In this document: piece after piece, positions 49,401 through 59,723 of the stretch
Layout: each line of letters begins with the position of its first letter
Numbering within the stretch: position 1 is the stretch's first letter
Origin: Callaeas wilsoni
Taxonomy: Eukaryota; Chordata; Aves; Passeriformes; Callaeidae
NCBI GenBank assembly: GCA_013398955.1
Contig: VWPU01017398.1
Coordinates: 1-64,000, forward strand
DNA: 64,000 nucleotides
Direction of reading: 5' to 3'
The notes under the pieces: generated by a model
The model's input: only the letters and a program-made list of their open reading frames with translations
Database searches by the model: none
What the model was told of the DNA's origin: nothing
Translations under genes and position numbers: made by a program

Positions 49401-51253
49401 AAATAGTTTGAATCTGTTGGATTAAGGCCCAAATAGTGGATTCCATCCTAGGTGGAGGAGATCTACTTTGTCTGGCTCTGCAAAACTTTGTGAGCCAAAA
49501 TAGCCAAGACTGGTCTGGTCCTGGGTCTATAGCTTAGCCAAATATTTGTTGATTTCACTGTTTAATTTCTCTGGAAGTTCCTTTCTGAAGCCTCTTAGTT
49601 AATCTAAAGTTATGTGAAGTACTTCCAAAGTCATTCTGCAGGCTGGGCAGACCTAAGATTAGAGCAATTTTGAAGCATTTTCCAGGGCATTCAGACAATG
49701 TCAAGCCCCAGTGGAATCCCAAGAATTACAGTGTCACTGATAGACTTGCAGTGTGCAATATCATCATGAACAGCCCTCATGACATGACAAAGGTATTTTA
49801 CCCTGGACAGCAAATTCAGTAGTATTTTGTAAATTGTTTCCCCTCCTTTCCTAGGAGCAAACAAGAATAGGATGAAAGCATGTAGCTGAGCATTAAATAA
49901 TTAATTTCTATGGCTTAAAAGAGGTGGGTTTTTTCCCTTGCTTAAAATTTGTCATTTTATTTTGAACAGTGTCTGCTTGATATCTGTGGTTTCAGAGAAG
50001 GCTGTTCAAGTTGGGAGAAATTGTTTTCCTGGCTGTACCATGTATCTTCATAAAGCCAGCAATGTAGCTGCAATTCAAGGATCATTTTTCTTCTTCTTTT
50101 TGAAATATCTAGTTAGAAAGGAAATCACTCAGGAAGGAGTGCAACAAAAAAATTAATTATAGCAGAGAACTTATAATGTAATGGTAAGAATTGTGCTGGC
50201 CCTGCTGGATATAGATATGATTGAGAAGAAGAATGATCAGGAGGCCTACAGTGTTTCTCTGGGATCAGAGGCAGTTCTCATCAAAGAAAGATCTCATCTG
50301 TACAGACACTCCCCATGTGCTTCATCACCGGCTTTTCTGTGGACACCCCAAACCTCTCTTAGTGAAATGATCTCGTTCTAGTGGATACTGCTAATACTTG
50401 TAAGGGGGATTAGCACAAAGGCTTAGCTGGATTGTAGCAAACCACAGAGATTGGATCCATAGGGATGAGACAAAGCACTTTAAAAAACATTCTATTCCTG
50501 AGCGCTTTGTAAATGCCAACAGAGGGTGACATCAGTCCCTAGCTCTTTACTAGCTGTCTCTATGATGGGAGAGTGAAGGGACAGGAAAGTAGGACAGTGA
50601 CGAGGATGTAGCATATTAATCATTGAGGATGTGAGTAAACTTGAGCTCTGCTCTAAATTATTACGTCATGTTTCATATCCGATCAATAAAATATTCTGTA
50701 GAACAAAAAAAAGTCATAATTCTTTTATAGCTACCTGAAAGTTGAGCAGAGAAACTGGTAAAATGAGTAGCAGAAATATACTCTTATCAGAGAAAAATGC
50801 ACTGATATAATATAAAAATAAAATTCAATAACTGGATTTTCCTGTGTTTCTTCTATCTGTTTATTGGTTTATATTCTAGAGTGCCTTTTTTCTCAAAGCT
50901 AAACTTCACTTCAGAACGAGATAATGTGCTTTTCACAGATCTGGACATCTGGGACTGCAGAGTAAAAAGAGTACCACTGAAATGCCAGAAAAAGGGGTAT
51001 AAACAGTTCCACACTGTGAAAGGAGATTAGCAGTCTTTATCCACACCAATGAAATATCAAAACATCTCTTTCTCGTCTGCAGTACAGGTGTGACAACCAA
51101 AGAATCTGAATTATTCTGTTTTCCAGTCTCTTCTGTCATGCTCTTTTTGACACTTGCACAAAGTAGATGGATTAGGGTTCACAGTTGTGAAGAGCTCTGC
51201 TGATATTACAGAAAAAAATGGTATTTGTTGAAATACAATTCCTTAAAAAACTT
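46413..51253. other. Non-coding DNA with an AT-rich simple stretch
   Basis: No exon was recognised. Bases 47151-47195 form a low-complexity A/T tract built from AAATT and TTAAAA words. Open frames up to 114 codons (46755-47099) lack recognisable motifs. Confidence 0.55.
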
Positions 51254-52250
51254 TGTTGGTAGGTTGACCCTCATGGAAAACAAGTGCTCACCAAAGCTGC
51301 TCTATCACTCCCCTCTTCAGCTGCAAAAGGGAGAGAAAATACATTGAAAAGCTTGTGGATTGAGACAAAAACAGGGAGAGATCACTCACCAATTATAGTA
51401 ATGGGCAAAACAGTTTCAGCTTGGGGAAATTAATTAAACTTGCTACCAATCAAATCAGAATACAATAATGAGAGGTAAAACCAAATCTTAAAATACATCC
51501 CTCTCACCCCTCCCTTCTTCCTGGGCTCAACTTCACTGCTATTTTTCTTGAGCTTTTTCTCCCTCCCATGGAGGAAAGTTTCCCTCCACAAACTTCTCCA
51601 ATTTAAGTGTTTCCCATGGGCTGCATTCCTTCTTCCAGCATGAGTCCCTCCCACAGGGTGCAGTCCTTCAGGAGCAAACTGCTCCAGTGTAGGTGCCCCA
51701 TGGGGTGGCACGTCCTGCCAGCAAACTTGCTGCAGTGTGGTCTCCTCTCTCCACAGCTCCTGCCAGGAGCCTGCTTCAATGTGGGCTTCCCACGGGGTCA
51801 CAACTTCCTTCAGGGATCCACCTGCTCTTTTAGGGGGTCCTTCATGCACTGCAAATGGATCTCTGCTCCCCCATGGACTTTCATGGGCTGCAGGGGCACA
51901 GCTGCTTCACCGTCATCTGTACCAGGAGCTGCAGGGAAATCACTGGTCCAGCACCTGGAGCACCTCCTCCCCTACCTTTCCCACTGACCTTGGTGTCTGC
52001 AGGGCTGCTGCTCTCACATGTTCTCACTCCTCTCTCTGTCCGCAGTTGCCGTCGTGCTGTAATTTTCCTACTTGTTAAATTTGTTAGCCCAGAGGTGATG
52101 CCCCTGTTGATACTGGGCCCGGTCCTGGCCGGCTATGGGTCTGCCTTGGAGCCGGCTGGCACTGGCTCCACTGGACACGGGGTAAGTGTCAAGTAAGCTC
52201 ACAGATGCCACCACTCCCAGTCCCTCCCAGTACCAAAACCCGGCCAAGCA
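51254..52250 (-). mobile_element. Solo LTR of a bird ERV (ERVL-like), about 1 kb
   Basis: On the minus strand the element starts TGCTTGGCCGGGTTTTGGTA, continues through GGGACTGGGAGTGGTGGCAT and CAGCCGGCTCCAAGGCAGAC, and ends TTGGTGAGCACTTG then GTCAACCTACCAACA. This order matches a long LTR family that I recall from many birds. TG and CA termini are present, and the flanks AACTT (51249-51253) and AACTC (52251-52255) match at four of five bases, a likely aged target duplication. The middle contains repeated 'opening' blocks of the type CCCATGGGAAAC, CCCTGTGGGAGGGACTC and CCCCATGGGGCACC, each followed by CTGGAGCAG-like text. No viral coding sequence or primer-binding site adjoins it. The open frames at 51430-51849 (-) and 51607-52196 (+) come from the LTR. 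Confidence 0.85.
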
Positions 52251-54069
52251 AACTCAATAAAAATATGTGACACTTCTTATCTCAGAGGACATGTACCAGA
52301 CAGGTCATCCTGCAAGCACCTAGACATTGTCCTCAGCTGTTGAGATAATAATTTTATTTTGCTGATAGCAATTTAGTTGCTTGAATTAGCTCATTTCTGC
52401 CAAAGGTAGACCATAGTGTTCAAATGGGAGAGGAAAAGCTGATCATTACAGATAATTTGCTTTATCTGTATGAAGATAAAATTATACTGGGAGCTGTGTG
52501 AATGTTAACTGCCTTCTAGCTTCACCAAGGAAGATTACTATTGACTAATATTGATTAAATTGGACGAAATTCTTTTTTCATTTTTTCTCTGAAGGGGAAA
52601 GCGAGTTGGTTCATTCATTAAATAACACATAGAGAAGAGGCCTGTTCCCAAACCAGATACTGCTCAGATATTGACACTTCCCACTTCTTTCTGTGTTTGT
52701 CTCCTTTTGGTGGAACTACTTTCCCAAAGAAAAGCAGTAATGGGGAGAATTTTAGAAACCCACTCATGATATTAATAAAACAAGCGGGCTAGGTTGGACT
52801 CTTCATCACAATTGGCTGTTCAGTGCCCTAATTAGACTCTAAACCCATTTTCCTGGCACAAGAAAAGTCACAGGGTTATTTGCTCTGTGGTCCCAGAGAA
52901 ATACAATCTGCTAAGACACTGACCTGCTAATTAGCAACTGCTACTTCAGGCTTATTGGTTTGAAAGGAAAAATCGTTAAAGTCAATTTAAACAAACCTTA
53001 AGACCACATTGTTTTGAGTTTTTTTGTTTCTAGGTAGTAAGCTCTTGTAATCCTCTGAGGTCTTTATCTCTATTACATTAAATTTCAGTCTTCTAAAACT
53101 GGTCCCTTAACTCTGAGCAAATCTGAGTATGGTGCCCGTGTTGCTTTACTGATGATTCTGATTTGGGAGCCCACAAGAAGTAGATTGGGTCGAATGAGTT
53201 CAAAATAATATTTATACAGTTTCCTAGTTTATCTGACGATGTTCCAGCTCAAAACTACTTCATATGTATAGACTAGCAACCCATAGATATCATTTCTGAG
53301 AGAAGACTGTTTTCCCCTTCCAAAATGACGTTTCTGATGCAGCCACATTAATACTGTCAGGATTAACCCCAAATTACTCTTCCTGCATTTCAGAAAGTAA
53401 TGCTTTTACTGTAAGATTTTTTTTTTTCCTGGAAGTATTTTAGGGTGGGCTGATCATTTAAAAATATTGTGATTTATTTCCTGGAAGGACAATGCCATGC
53501 AATTTCTGTGCATTAACTATTCTATTTGTTTTTAATTTAACAAGGAGATATTGCATTAAGAGAGAACCTTTCCAAGTCATCCCTATATTTTAAGTGAACT
53601 TTGAATTTATTCCTTGACAGTTCAGCATGAAGTACCTGTTTCTGCAGCTGAAAAAAATGTGTGAACAGTTATATTAGCAAACTGTTTACAGAAGGCTGGG
53701 GTCACACACTGGGCTGGAAATGTAAGGACATCTTTAGTGGGTAAAGTGCAGGAATGCTCAGGGAAGTGAATACACATAAAATCCCTATTCCACTGGAGAG
53801 TGTCACTAACTCCTTATTAATTCCAGGAGGACTGAGCTTGCATGGCTGTAGAGCATGGATTTGAAGTAAGGCCCTCTGGATGCTGCCACTTCTGTATGCT
53901 TTGTTCAAAGGAAAGTGATTTATACAGGAGTTTGTTCACTCCTGCATGCAGATGGATTTAAAAAAAAAAACAACACCTTTTCCTTATCAATTAAATTAAA
54001 ATCTTGATAAACATATAGCTTTTTTTTTTTTCCCTATCAAATGCATCAGTTCTGGGCCTGTGACTACAG
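52251..54069. other. Non-coding DNA, nothing recognised
   Basis: AT-rich sequence with short homopolymers near 53419-53428 and 53960-53970. No gene was identified. Confidence 0.55.
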
Positions 54070-54500
54070 GGAAGACACTGAGGGGCTGGAGCAAGTCCAG
54101 AGAAGGGCAGTGGAGCTGGGGAAGGGTCTGTGAGGGGCAGCTGAGAGACCTGGGGTTGTTCAGCCTGGAGAAAAGCAGGATCGAGGGGATCATATCGCTC
54201 TCTACAGCTGCCTGAAAGGAAGTGATAGACAGGTGGGGATTGGTCTATTCTCCCAAGTAACAAGAGATAAGACAAGAGGAAATGACCCTAGGATGTGCCA
54301 GGAAAGGTTTAGATTGGAAATTGTGATAGCATTCTTCACTGAAAGGGTTGTTAAGTATTAGAACTGACTGCCCAGGGGAGTGGTGGAGTCACCATCCCTG
54401 GTGATATTTAAAAGACATAGATTTAGCATTTAGGGACATGATTTAGTGATGGGCTTGGCAAGGGTTAATGGCTGGGCTCTGTGATCAATTCTATGATTCT
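54070..54500 (+). mobile_element. CR1 LINE 3' portion, plus orientation
   Basis: This closely follows a common bird CR1 subfamily: GACACTGAGGGGCTGGAGCA, AGACCTGGGGTTGTTCAGCC, TGGAGAAAAGCAGGATCGAG, CATATCGCTCTCTACAGCTG, TCTATTCTCCCAAGTAACAA and GACAAGAGGAAATGACCCTA, then TTCTTCACTGAAAGGGTTGT and GGAGTCACCATCCCTGGTGA. It ends TCAATTCTATGATTCT. The usual 'aaaggtcttttccaacc' segment just before the tail is missing, which indicates a small deletion. Good conservation suggests one of the younger CR1 insertions here. The reading frame is disrupted. Confidence 0.95.
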
Positions 54501-57500
54501 GAGTACCAGAGACATGCAAAAATATGGAATTGTAGGAAGCATTTCTCATACTGTGACATTATAGTATCTTTCCATATTTGCTTTTGTCTGTCTCATGGTA
54601 ATATCCACGGACCTCTTGCTGTTATACAGATTCTTAGAAAGGTGTATGATTCTCAGTAGGGGTAATGGAAGTGACAGTGACAGAACAAATTACGAAGGTA
54701 AAAGAAAACCCTGCACAGGATGATTGTGTTACTGAATTAGGCATATTATCTATTATCATTAAAATAACTATACTTTATCAAATCATAATGTGACCAAAAC
54801 CAGGATAACTTGAAAGTAAAGTATGATGACACACAGAAAATGTGATGTTATGATGTCTTCTCTGTGACCTGAGTGAGTTTTAATAATTCCAGGTAATTCT
54901 TAATGGATGCTGAATAAACCTAAAAGAAGTAAAAAGTGAGTTCTTTTCCCACTGCATTCCCTCACAGCCACATTATATCTGTGTTTTGATAAGTGATCAG
55001 TGAGTTTTAGTATACACCAAGGAGAGTGAATGTTAAATGTATGCCTGATACCAGCAGAAAAAGAGAGTAGGACAAAGAATGGCACCCAAAATTCCCTTTT
55101 GTTTCTCAAAACATGGGTCTGAATGAACAAATGTAATTTGCAGCTTAGCCTGCACCCGAGTGGTTTTGCTTAGGGATTTCTCCCACCAAGATGCATGCAA
55201 GATCATAATCAATTCCTTTTAAATTCTCCTCAAAACACATTTCCACAAGAAAAACATATGGATTACCCTTCAGGACCTCTAGCATCTGTTTTGCTTTAGA
55301 TTTTTGTTTTAAACTTTCTCTTCAATCCTTCTTCCTACCACACCAAAGGAGCTTTTTCTGCTCACCTATTGCATGCATCCTCACAATTCTGAGACTTACT
55401 GTGTCTCCCATCAAACCTGCTGGGCAGTAACCAGCACAAACCAGCTCTCACACCCTAGTGGGGTTCAGAGCACCACAAAACTCAGTTACTGATGTAACTG
55501 GCTGTTAGACCCCTCTCTGAAGGCTGGGAGTTTATTTTGTGCATTGGAAGTGCACAGGCTCTGTCTGCCTTGCTGTCCATCTCCATGCTTGTGTGTCGGT
55601 GTTTGTCTGGAGTGTAGGTTGGCCTTAGAAGTGATTACTTGTTTCAGTGATTTCTTAGAATCTTTACATTTAAATATCTTCTTCTTCTTTTTTTTTTTTT
55701 TTTTTTTTACTATGTCTCAGTAAGTGCTATCCCTCTCCCTGGTAGTGCCAACTGTCAGAATTGCCCTTGGCATTCTCTTTCCTTTGCTCTGCAGGTGTGG
55801 GAATGCAGGCAGAGCCACGCAGGAGCAAACCTGATTAAAGAGATGGGCACTCAAGAAGTGTAGGTGGAATTAAGGCCCCTGCCCCAAGACATTGACCCAG
55901 AACCTCTGCTGATCTTCACCTTCACTCCTCAAGCCTGTACCTCCTGGGATGTATCAAACACTTGGGTCTCCTCCTGTTTTCACATTCACCACTCAACCAG
56001 TTTCTGTGCAAACTGTGGTTATGGCTGCCACTTTCTTCCTAAATATAGAAGGAAAATTAGAAGCCTCCACCTCTTCCCTCTTGTATAATATCTCACTGGG
56101 TCAGAATGCTTGCCCAGAAGTGACAGAATCAGGCCAGTTATCTTCTCTACCTGAGACCATCCATACTTGAAGACTATTTCTAACATTCAGTAGTTAGGTC
56201 TGCCATCAGTGAGAAGGGCAAGCTGCTTCCCAGGGCCTGCTTGGAAACCCTCTTCTGTGTTTTACATTGCAGAGGTGCAGAGGCCGTGCCTTTCCCATGC
56301 CTGTAGCCCTGTGTGCTGGGTGCTACGCAGGTGGGTGGCATCCTAGATCCCTGAGCAGCTTGGCAGCCTCACGTTGCCTGGCACAGCACAGGCTGTCCTG
56401 GGGCTCAGCGCCTGCTTTGCAGGGTGGGCTGTCCCAGACCTGCGGATAGCAATGCCTCTTTTGAAGTGCCCAAAACCACTATAGGCAAAAAGAAGGGAAC
56501 TGCAGAAGACCAGTCTCACCCCCTTTTGCACTGATACCCAATGATCTGAATCACCAGAAGCTAATTCTTGCTATTGGGTGAAGTTATCACAAATTAATTG
56601 ATCAAATTGAGCCAACTAAATTCCAGATTTGACAGTAGCATTACTGTGTTCTCTGCACACTGGATATCTTGTGTGACTGTGGCACGGCTGGAATCATGCC
56701 TCTCCTCATTCCCCAGCTGTTTTCCTTTTGGGAATATTATAATTTCTCTGCCTCCTTCACCATCCCTGCAATTTCTCAGCAATCATTTCCTGGACAAATT
56801 GATGTTCTTTTTCCTGATTTTGTATGTTTACTTTTTCATTTGGGTTTTGTGTTGTTTATCCTCACTTGAAAACTCTTCTTCTTTCCAGTAGATCAGAGTG
56901 AGGACTTTTAGCCATTCTTATTAAAGGGAAATTCAGTAAAAAAAGTGAAGAGGTTTTCTCACACAGCTTCAATAATGAAATATCACCAAGTAACTCTGGA
57001 TGCAGAAAACATTAAATAAAAGGATCACTATCAAAGGCACAAAACATGGCCTATTGAAGGTTTCAGTTAAGCACTTTTCCTTAAAGAGATTTAATCTTCT
57101 TTGCTCTGAAAGATCACAGCCTCCCTCTGTAAAGGAAGCGCCTGGCCCAAGGTGTGCTGCTGTGACAAGCAGTAAAGGTGGAAATAAGTGATTATTTTAA
57201 CAGCCTCTTCCAATACAATCTGCATCTACCTCTGGCTTTCTACTTGCATTTCACAAGAGAAATACTTCAATGCTGTGCCTGTGAGTGAAAGGCTTATGTT
57301 TCAGAAAGTACATCTAGTCACTGCTGCCAGCAGAAATAATAAAGGTGACAGGCTTTCCCATATGAAGACACACTCCTGTCATGTTTTTATAATCATTGCT
57401 TTATTTAAAATGGAAAAATCCTCCTCCTCCCACTCAGCATGTCTGCAGGACCAGATGCTTGTATTAAAAGCTGCATTACTCATTTAGGTCTTTTCCTCAT

Positions 57501-59421
57501 CTCTTCTAACATGAAACCTACAGGACTCTGAATTTAGAAAAACAACATGCTGTAGTAAATTGAAAAAATCCCTTTTATACTTCTCATTAAAAACCACAGT
57601 GGACCCCTGCATTCACAGTCTGTTCTGATCCCAGGAAGAGCGGGACTCCTGCATGGGACCACACAGCTGTGGGGAAGCAGCTTCTTAGGCTGAAGCTGGG
57701 ATAGAGTCAGTTCGTGATGGACCCTTAATGTCACTGTGCCTAATTTCTCCGTGGTGGGTTTCCTGTCCAGATACACATGGGAGAGGTTCCCCTAGGCAGA
57801 AGTACTACAATCCTGCCCTTGCCCTACATGCCCTTTGCTGATCATCAGAGGCAATCTCTGCTCTTTTTTCCTCCTGCTTCTTCCAGTGCAGACTCAAAGC
57901 CAGCTGTATTGGTGGAGGCACTGCCATGGCTTCAGACAGCTTAGGTCTGGCTCTGCACAGGTGGAGGCAGAATTCCCTGCCATGACTTTTATTACTATTA
58001 TTGTTATGAAACACAGGTTATTTAGTTTATTTTCCTGGCAGAGCTCTGCTGAGGTGGCAAAGGTCTGCCATTCAGCCCTAATTTCTGTGGTCAACAGACG
58101 TCCTTTCTGCATGACCTAGTACTTGACAGCCGTTCTGTCATTACTTCTTTATTTACTTCTTTTCTGCCCCAGGGTGGAGGTATGTAAGAATAATCAAATA
58201 TTCTCTTATGATTAAAGCTGTTCCTGCAGGAAGGCTAACTTCTTTCTTAGAAGAAGAAGGAGGGTTTTGCTGGTCATTGAAAAATAGATTGGAAGGAGAT
58301 TTGTAATGAGAGCAAGGGGTTCCTCATCTCCATTCCATAGAGCTTTATGTGTGTGTATGAGAGTGTCTGATACCAGCCCCTTCCTGTGCGCTGGTGCAAC
58401 TGAGAGCAGCAGGAGGTCAGCCCAGACTTTTCCTTGGCTGAAATGGTCTCTGCCACAGCATCAGCAAGGTGGAACCAGTTTTGAATTCTTTCCTGTCTCC
58501 TTCAGCATCACCCACTGCTCTCAGACTGCAGTGAAGCCAGGAAAAAAGCCAGAGCCATGGAGAGGCAGGCATAGAAGAGCAGGACTTTCCTGCAAGTTTC
58601 TGTTCCTACCTCCCCATGGGCTAAAATAATTCACAGGGAGATGCATGATTTTGTACATTTACCAATACATGAAGTATTTTTCAGAAATCAGTTCTGATTA
58701 AAAAATACAAAGAACTTCTTGTATTAAGTGTTAAAGAAACACTTTATTACTGCTGACATACAGATAATATAAACCATTTGGAATGTATGACATATTTTAA
58801 ATAAAAGCACCACTGGTTACCAGAAATATCTCCTGTTCCCCACACACCCTCCCCATGCTTGTGATGGCAACGCGGTGGTTTCAAAAGCATGTCTCTGTCT
58901 TTTCCTGTCACGAGAATACCTGAAAACAGAAGTTTTTCCTTGTAATGAGCAGAGACAGTCAGATTGCTTCTTGGCTGCCTACATTTCCTACTAACACATA
59001 AATGGGTCTGAGTCCAGAAAGTTTATCTGCACTCAGAATCCTGCATCTTGATCAGTTCCACTGTATTTAAAAACTATCAACATCTTTACTCTGTTTTGTG
59101 CAAAATGGCCTATGATTTTACTCAGCTGCCACCTGCTAGGGTACAGTTCTATTTCTGATGTTCAGACTGCTCTGTGATATCACCTTCAAAGCAAATAGGA
59201 AAATAAGGTTACTCCCTTGACCAGGAGGTACAAGCGGTATGAAATAAATAAGACAACCAGGTTTTGATTTGCTAAGCTGTAAGGATAGAAAACTTCAGTG
59301 TCTGTCTGTCTGTCTGCCTATCTATCCAGTCATCTCACTCTCAGTGTTCTTACACATTTGGATTTTACTTTGTTAAACCAGACCCAGATCAGTGTTACAA
59401 AATTAAATATTAGGAAATAAA
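54501..59421. other. Non-coding DNA, nothing recognised
   Basis: Contains a run of 21 T at 55688-55708 preceded by CTT repeats, and a short CTGT repeat near 59301-59318. No exon or transposon was recognised. Confidence 0.55.
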
Positions 59422-59428
59422 TATAAGG
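59422..59428 (+). promoter_or_regulatory. TATA-like box upstream of candidate exon
   Basis: TATAAGG lies 157-163 bases before the preferred ATG of the candidate exon at 59585. This would place a start site near 59450 with about 130 bases of 5' UTR. The surroundings are AT-rich, so a TATA-like word by chance is quite possible. Confidence 0.3.
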
Positions 59429-59551
59429 AAGTTAAATAAAGGGAATGCTACACAGTTTGAGCTGAAAAAAAGAAAAGACAGATGAAAAACTGTAAGGTTA
59501 AGTGCAGAAAAGTATCTAAAATAATTTCAAAGGAGATGTTTTAAAATTGCC

Positions 59552-59723
59552 ATGACAGCAGCCTTTCAACTGTGTGCTGAAGAAATGGGAAAGTTACTAA
59601 CCATGCTCCTGATACTTCTGCTTCTACAGTCTAGAGTTCTGGCTTCAGCTTCAAAGGAAAAGATGCTCACACCTTCTATATGCAACATAAAATCCCCTTC
59701 ATGCTCAGACTACAAAACAACAG
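59552..59723 (+). CDS. Candidate first coding exon of a secreted peptide
   Basis: From the ATG at 59585, in good Kozak context (G at -3, G at +4), the frame encodes MGKLLTMLLILLLLQSRVLA, a textbook signal peptide: a basic residue, a leucine-rich core and a VLA or ASA cleavage site near residues 20-22. The mature start that follows is polar (SKEKMLTPSICN) with two cysteines near residues 33 and 40. An in-frame ATG at 59552 would add 11 residues. The exon can end at ACAACAG|GTAGCT (59723/59724), a good donor that leaves a phase-1 junction, the usual phase after signal-peptide exons. Reading on meets a stop at 59777-59779. I do not recognise the protein, and no convincing second exon was found. 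A possible acceptor at TTTCTTTGCAG (to 60477) is phase-compatible but its product looks unconvincing. Confidence 0.4.

Noticed and set aside
51430..52196. Cluster of open frames of 113-139 codons on both strands
   Set aside because: They lie inside the roughly 1-kb LTR, which is GC-richer and repetitive, and come from the LTR rather than a gene.
55688..55708. Run of 21 T as the poly(A) tail of a minus-strand retrogene
   Set aside because: No polyadenylation signal or gene-like sequence lies on the 5' side in minus orientation, and no target duplication was seen.
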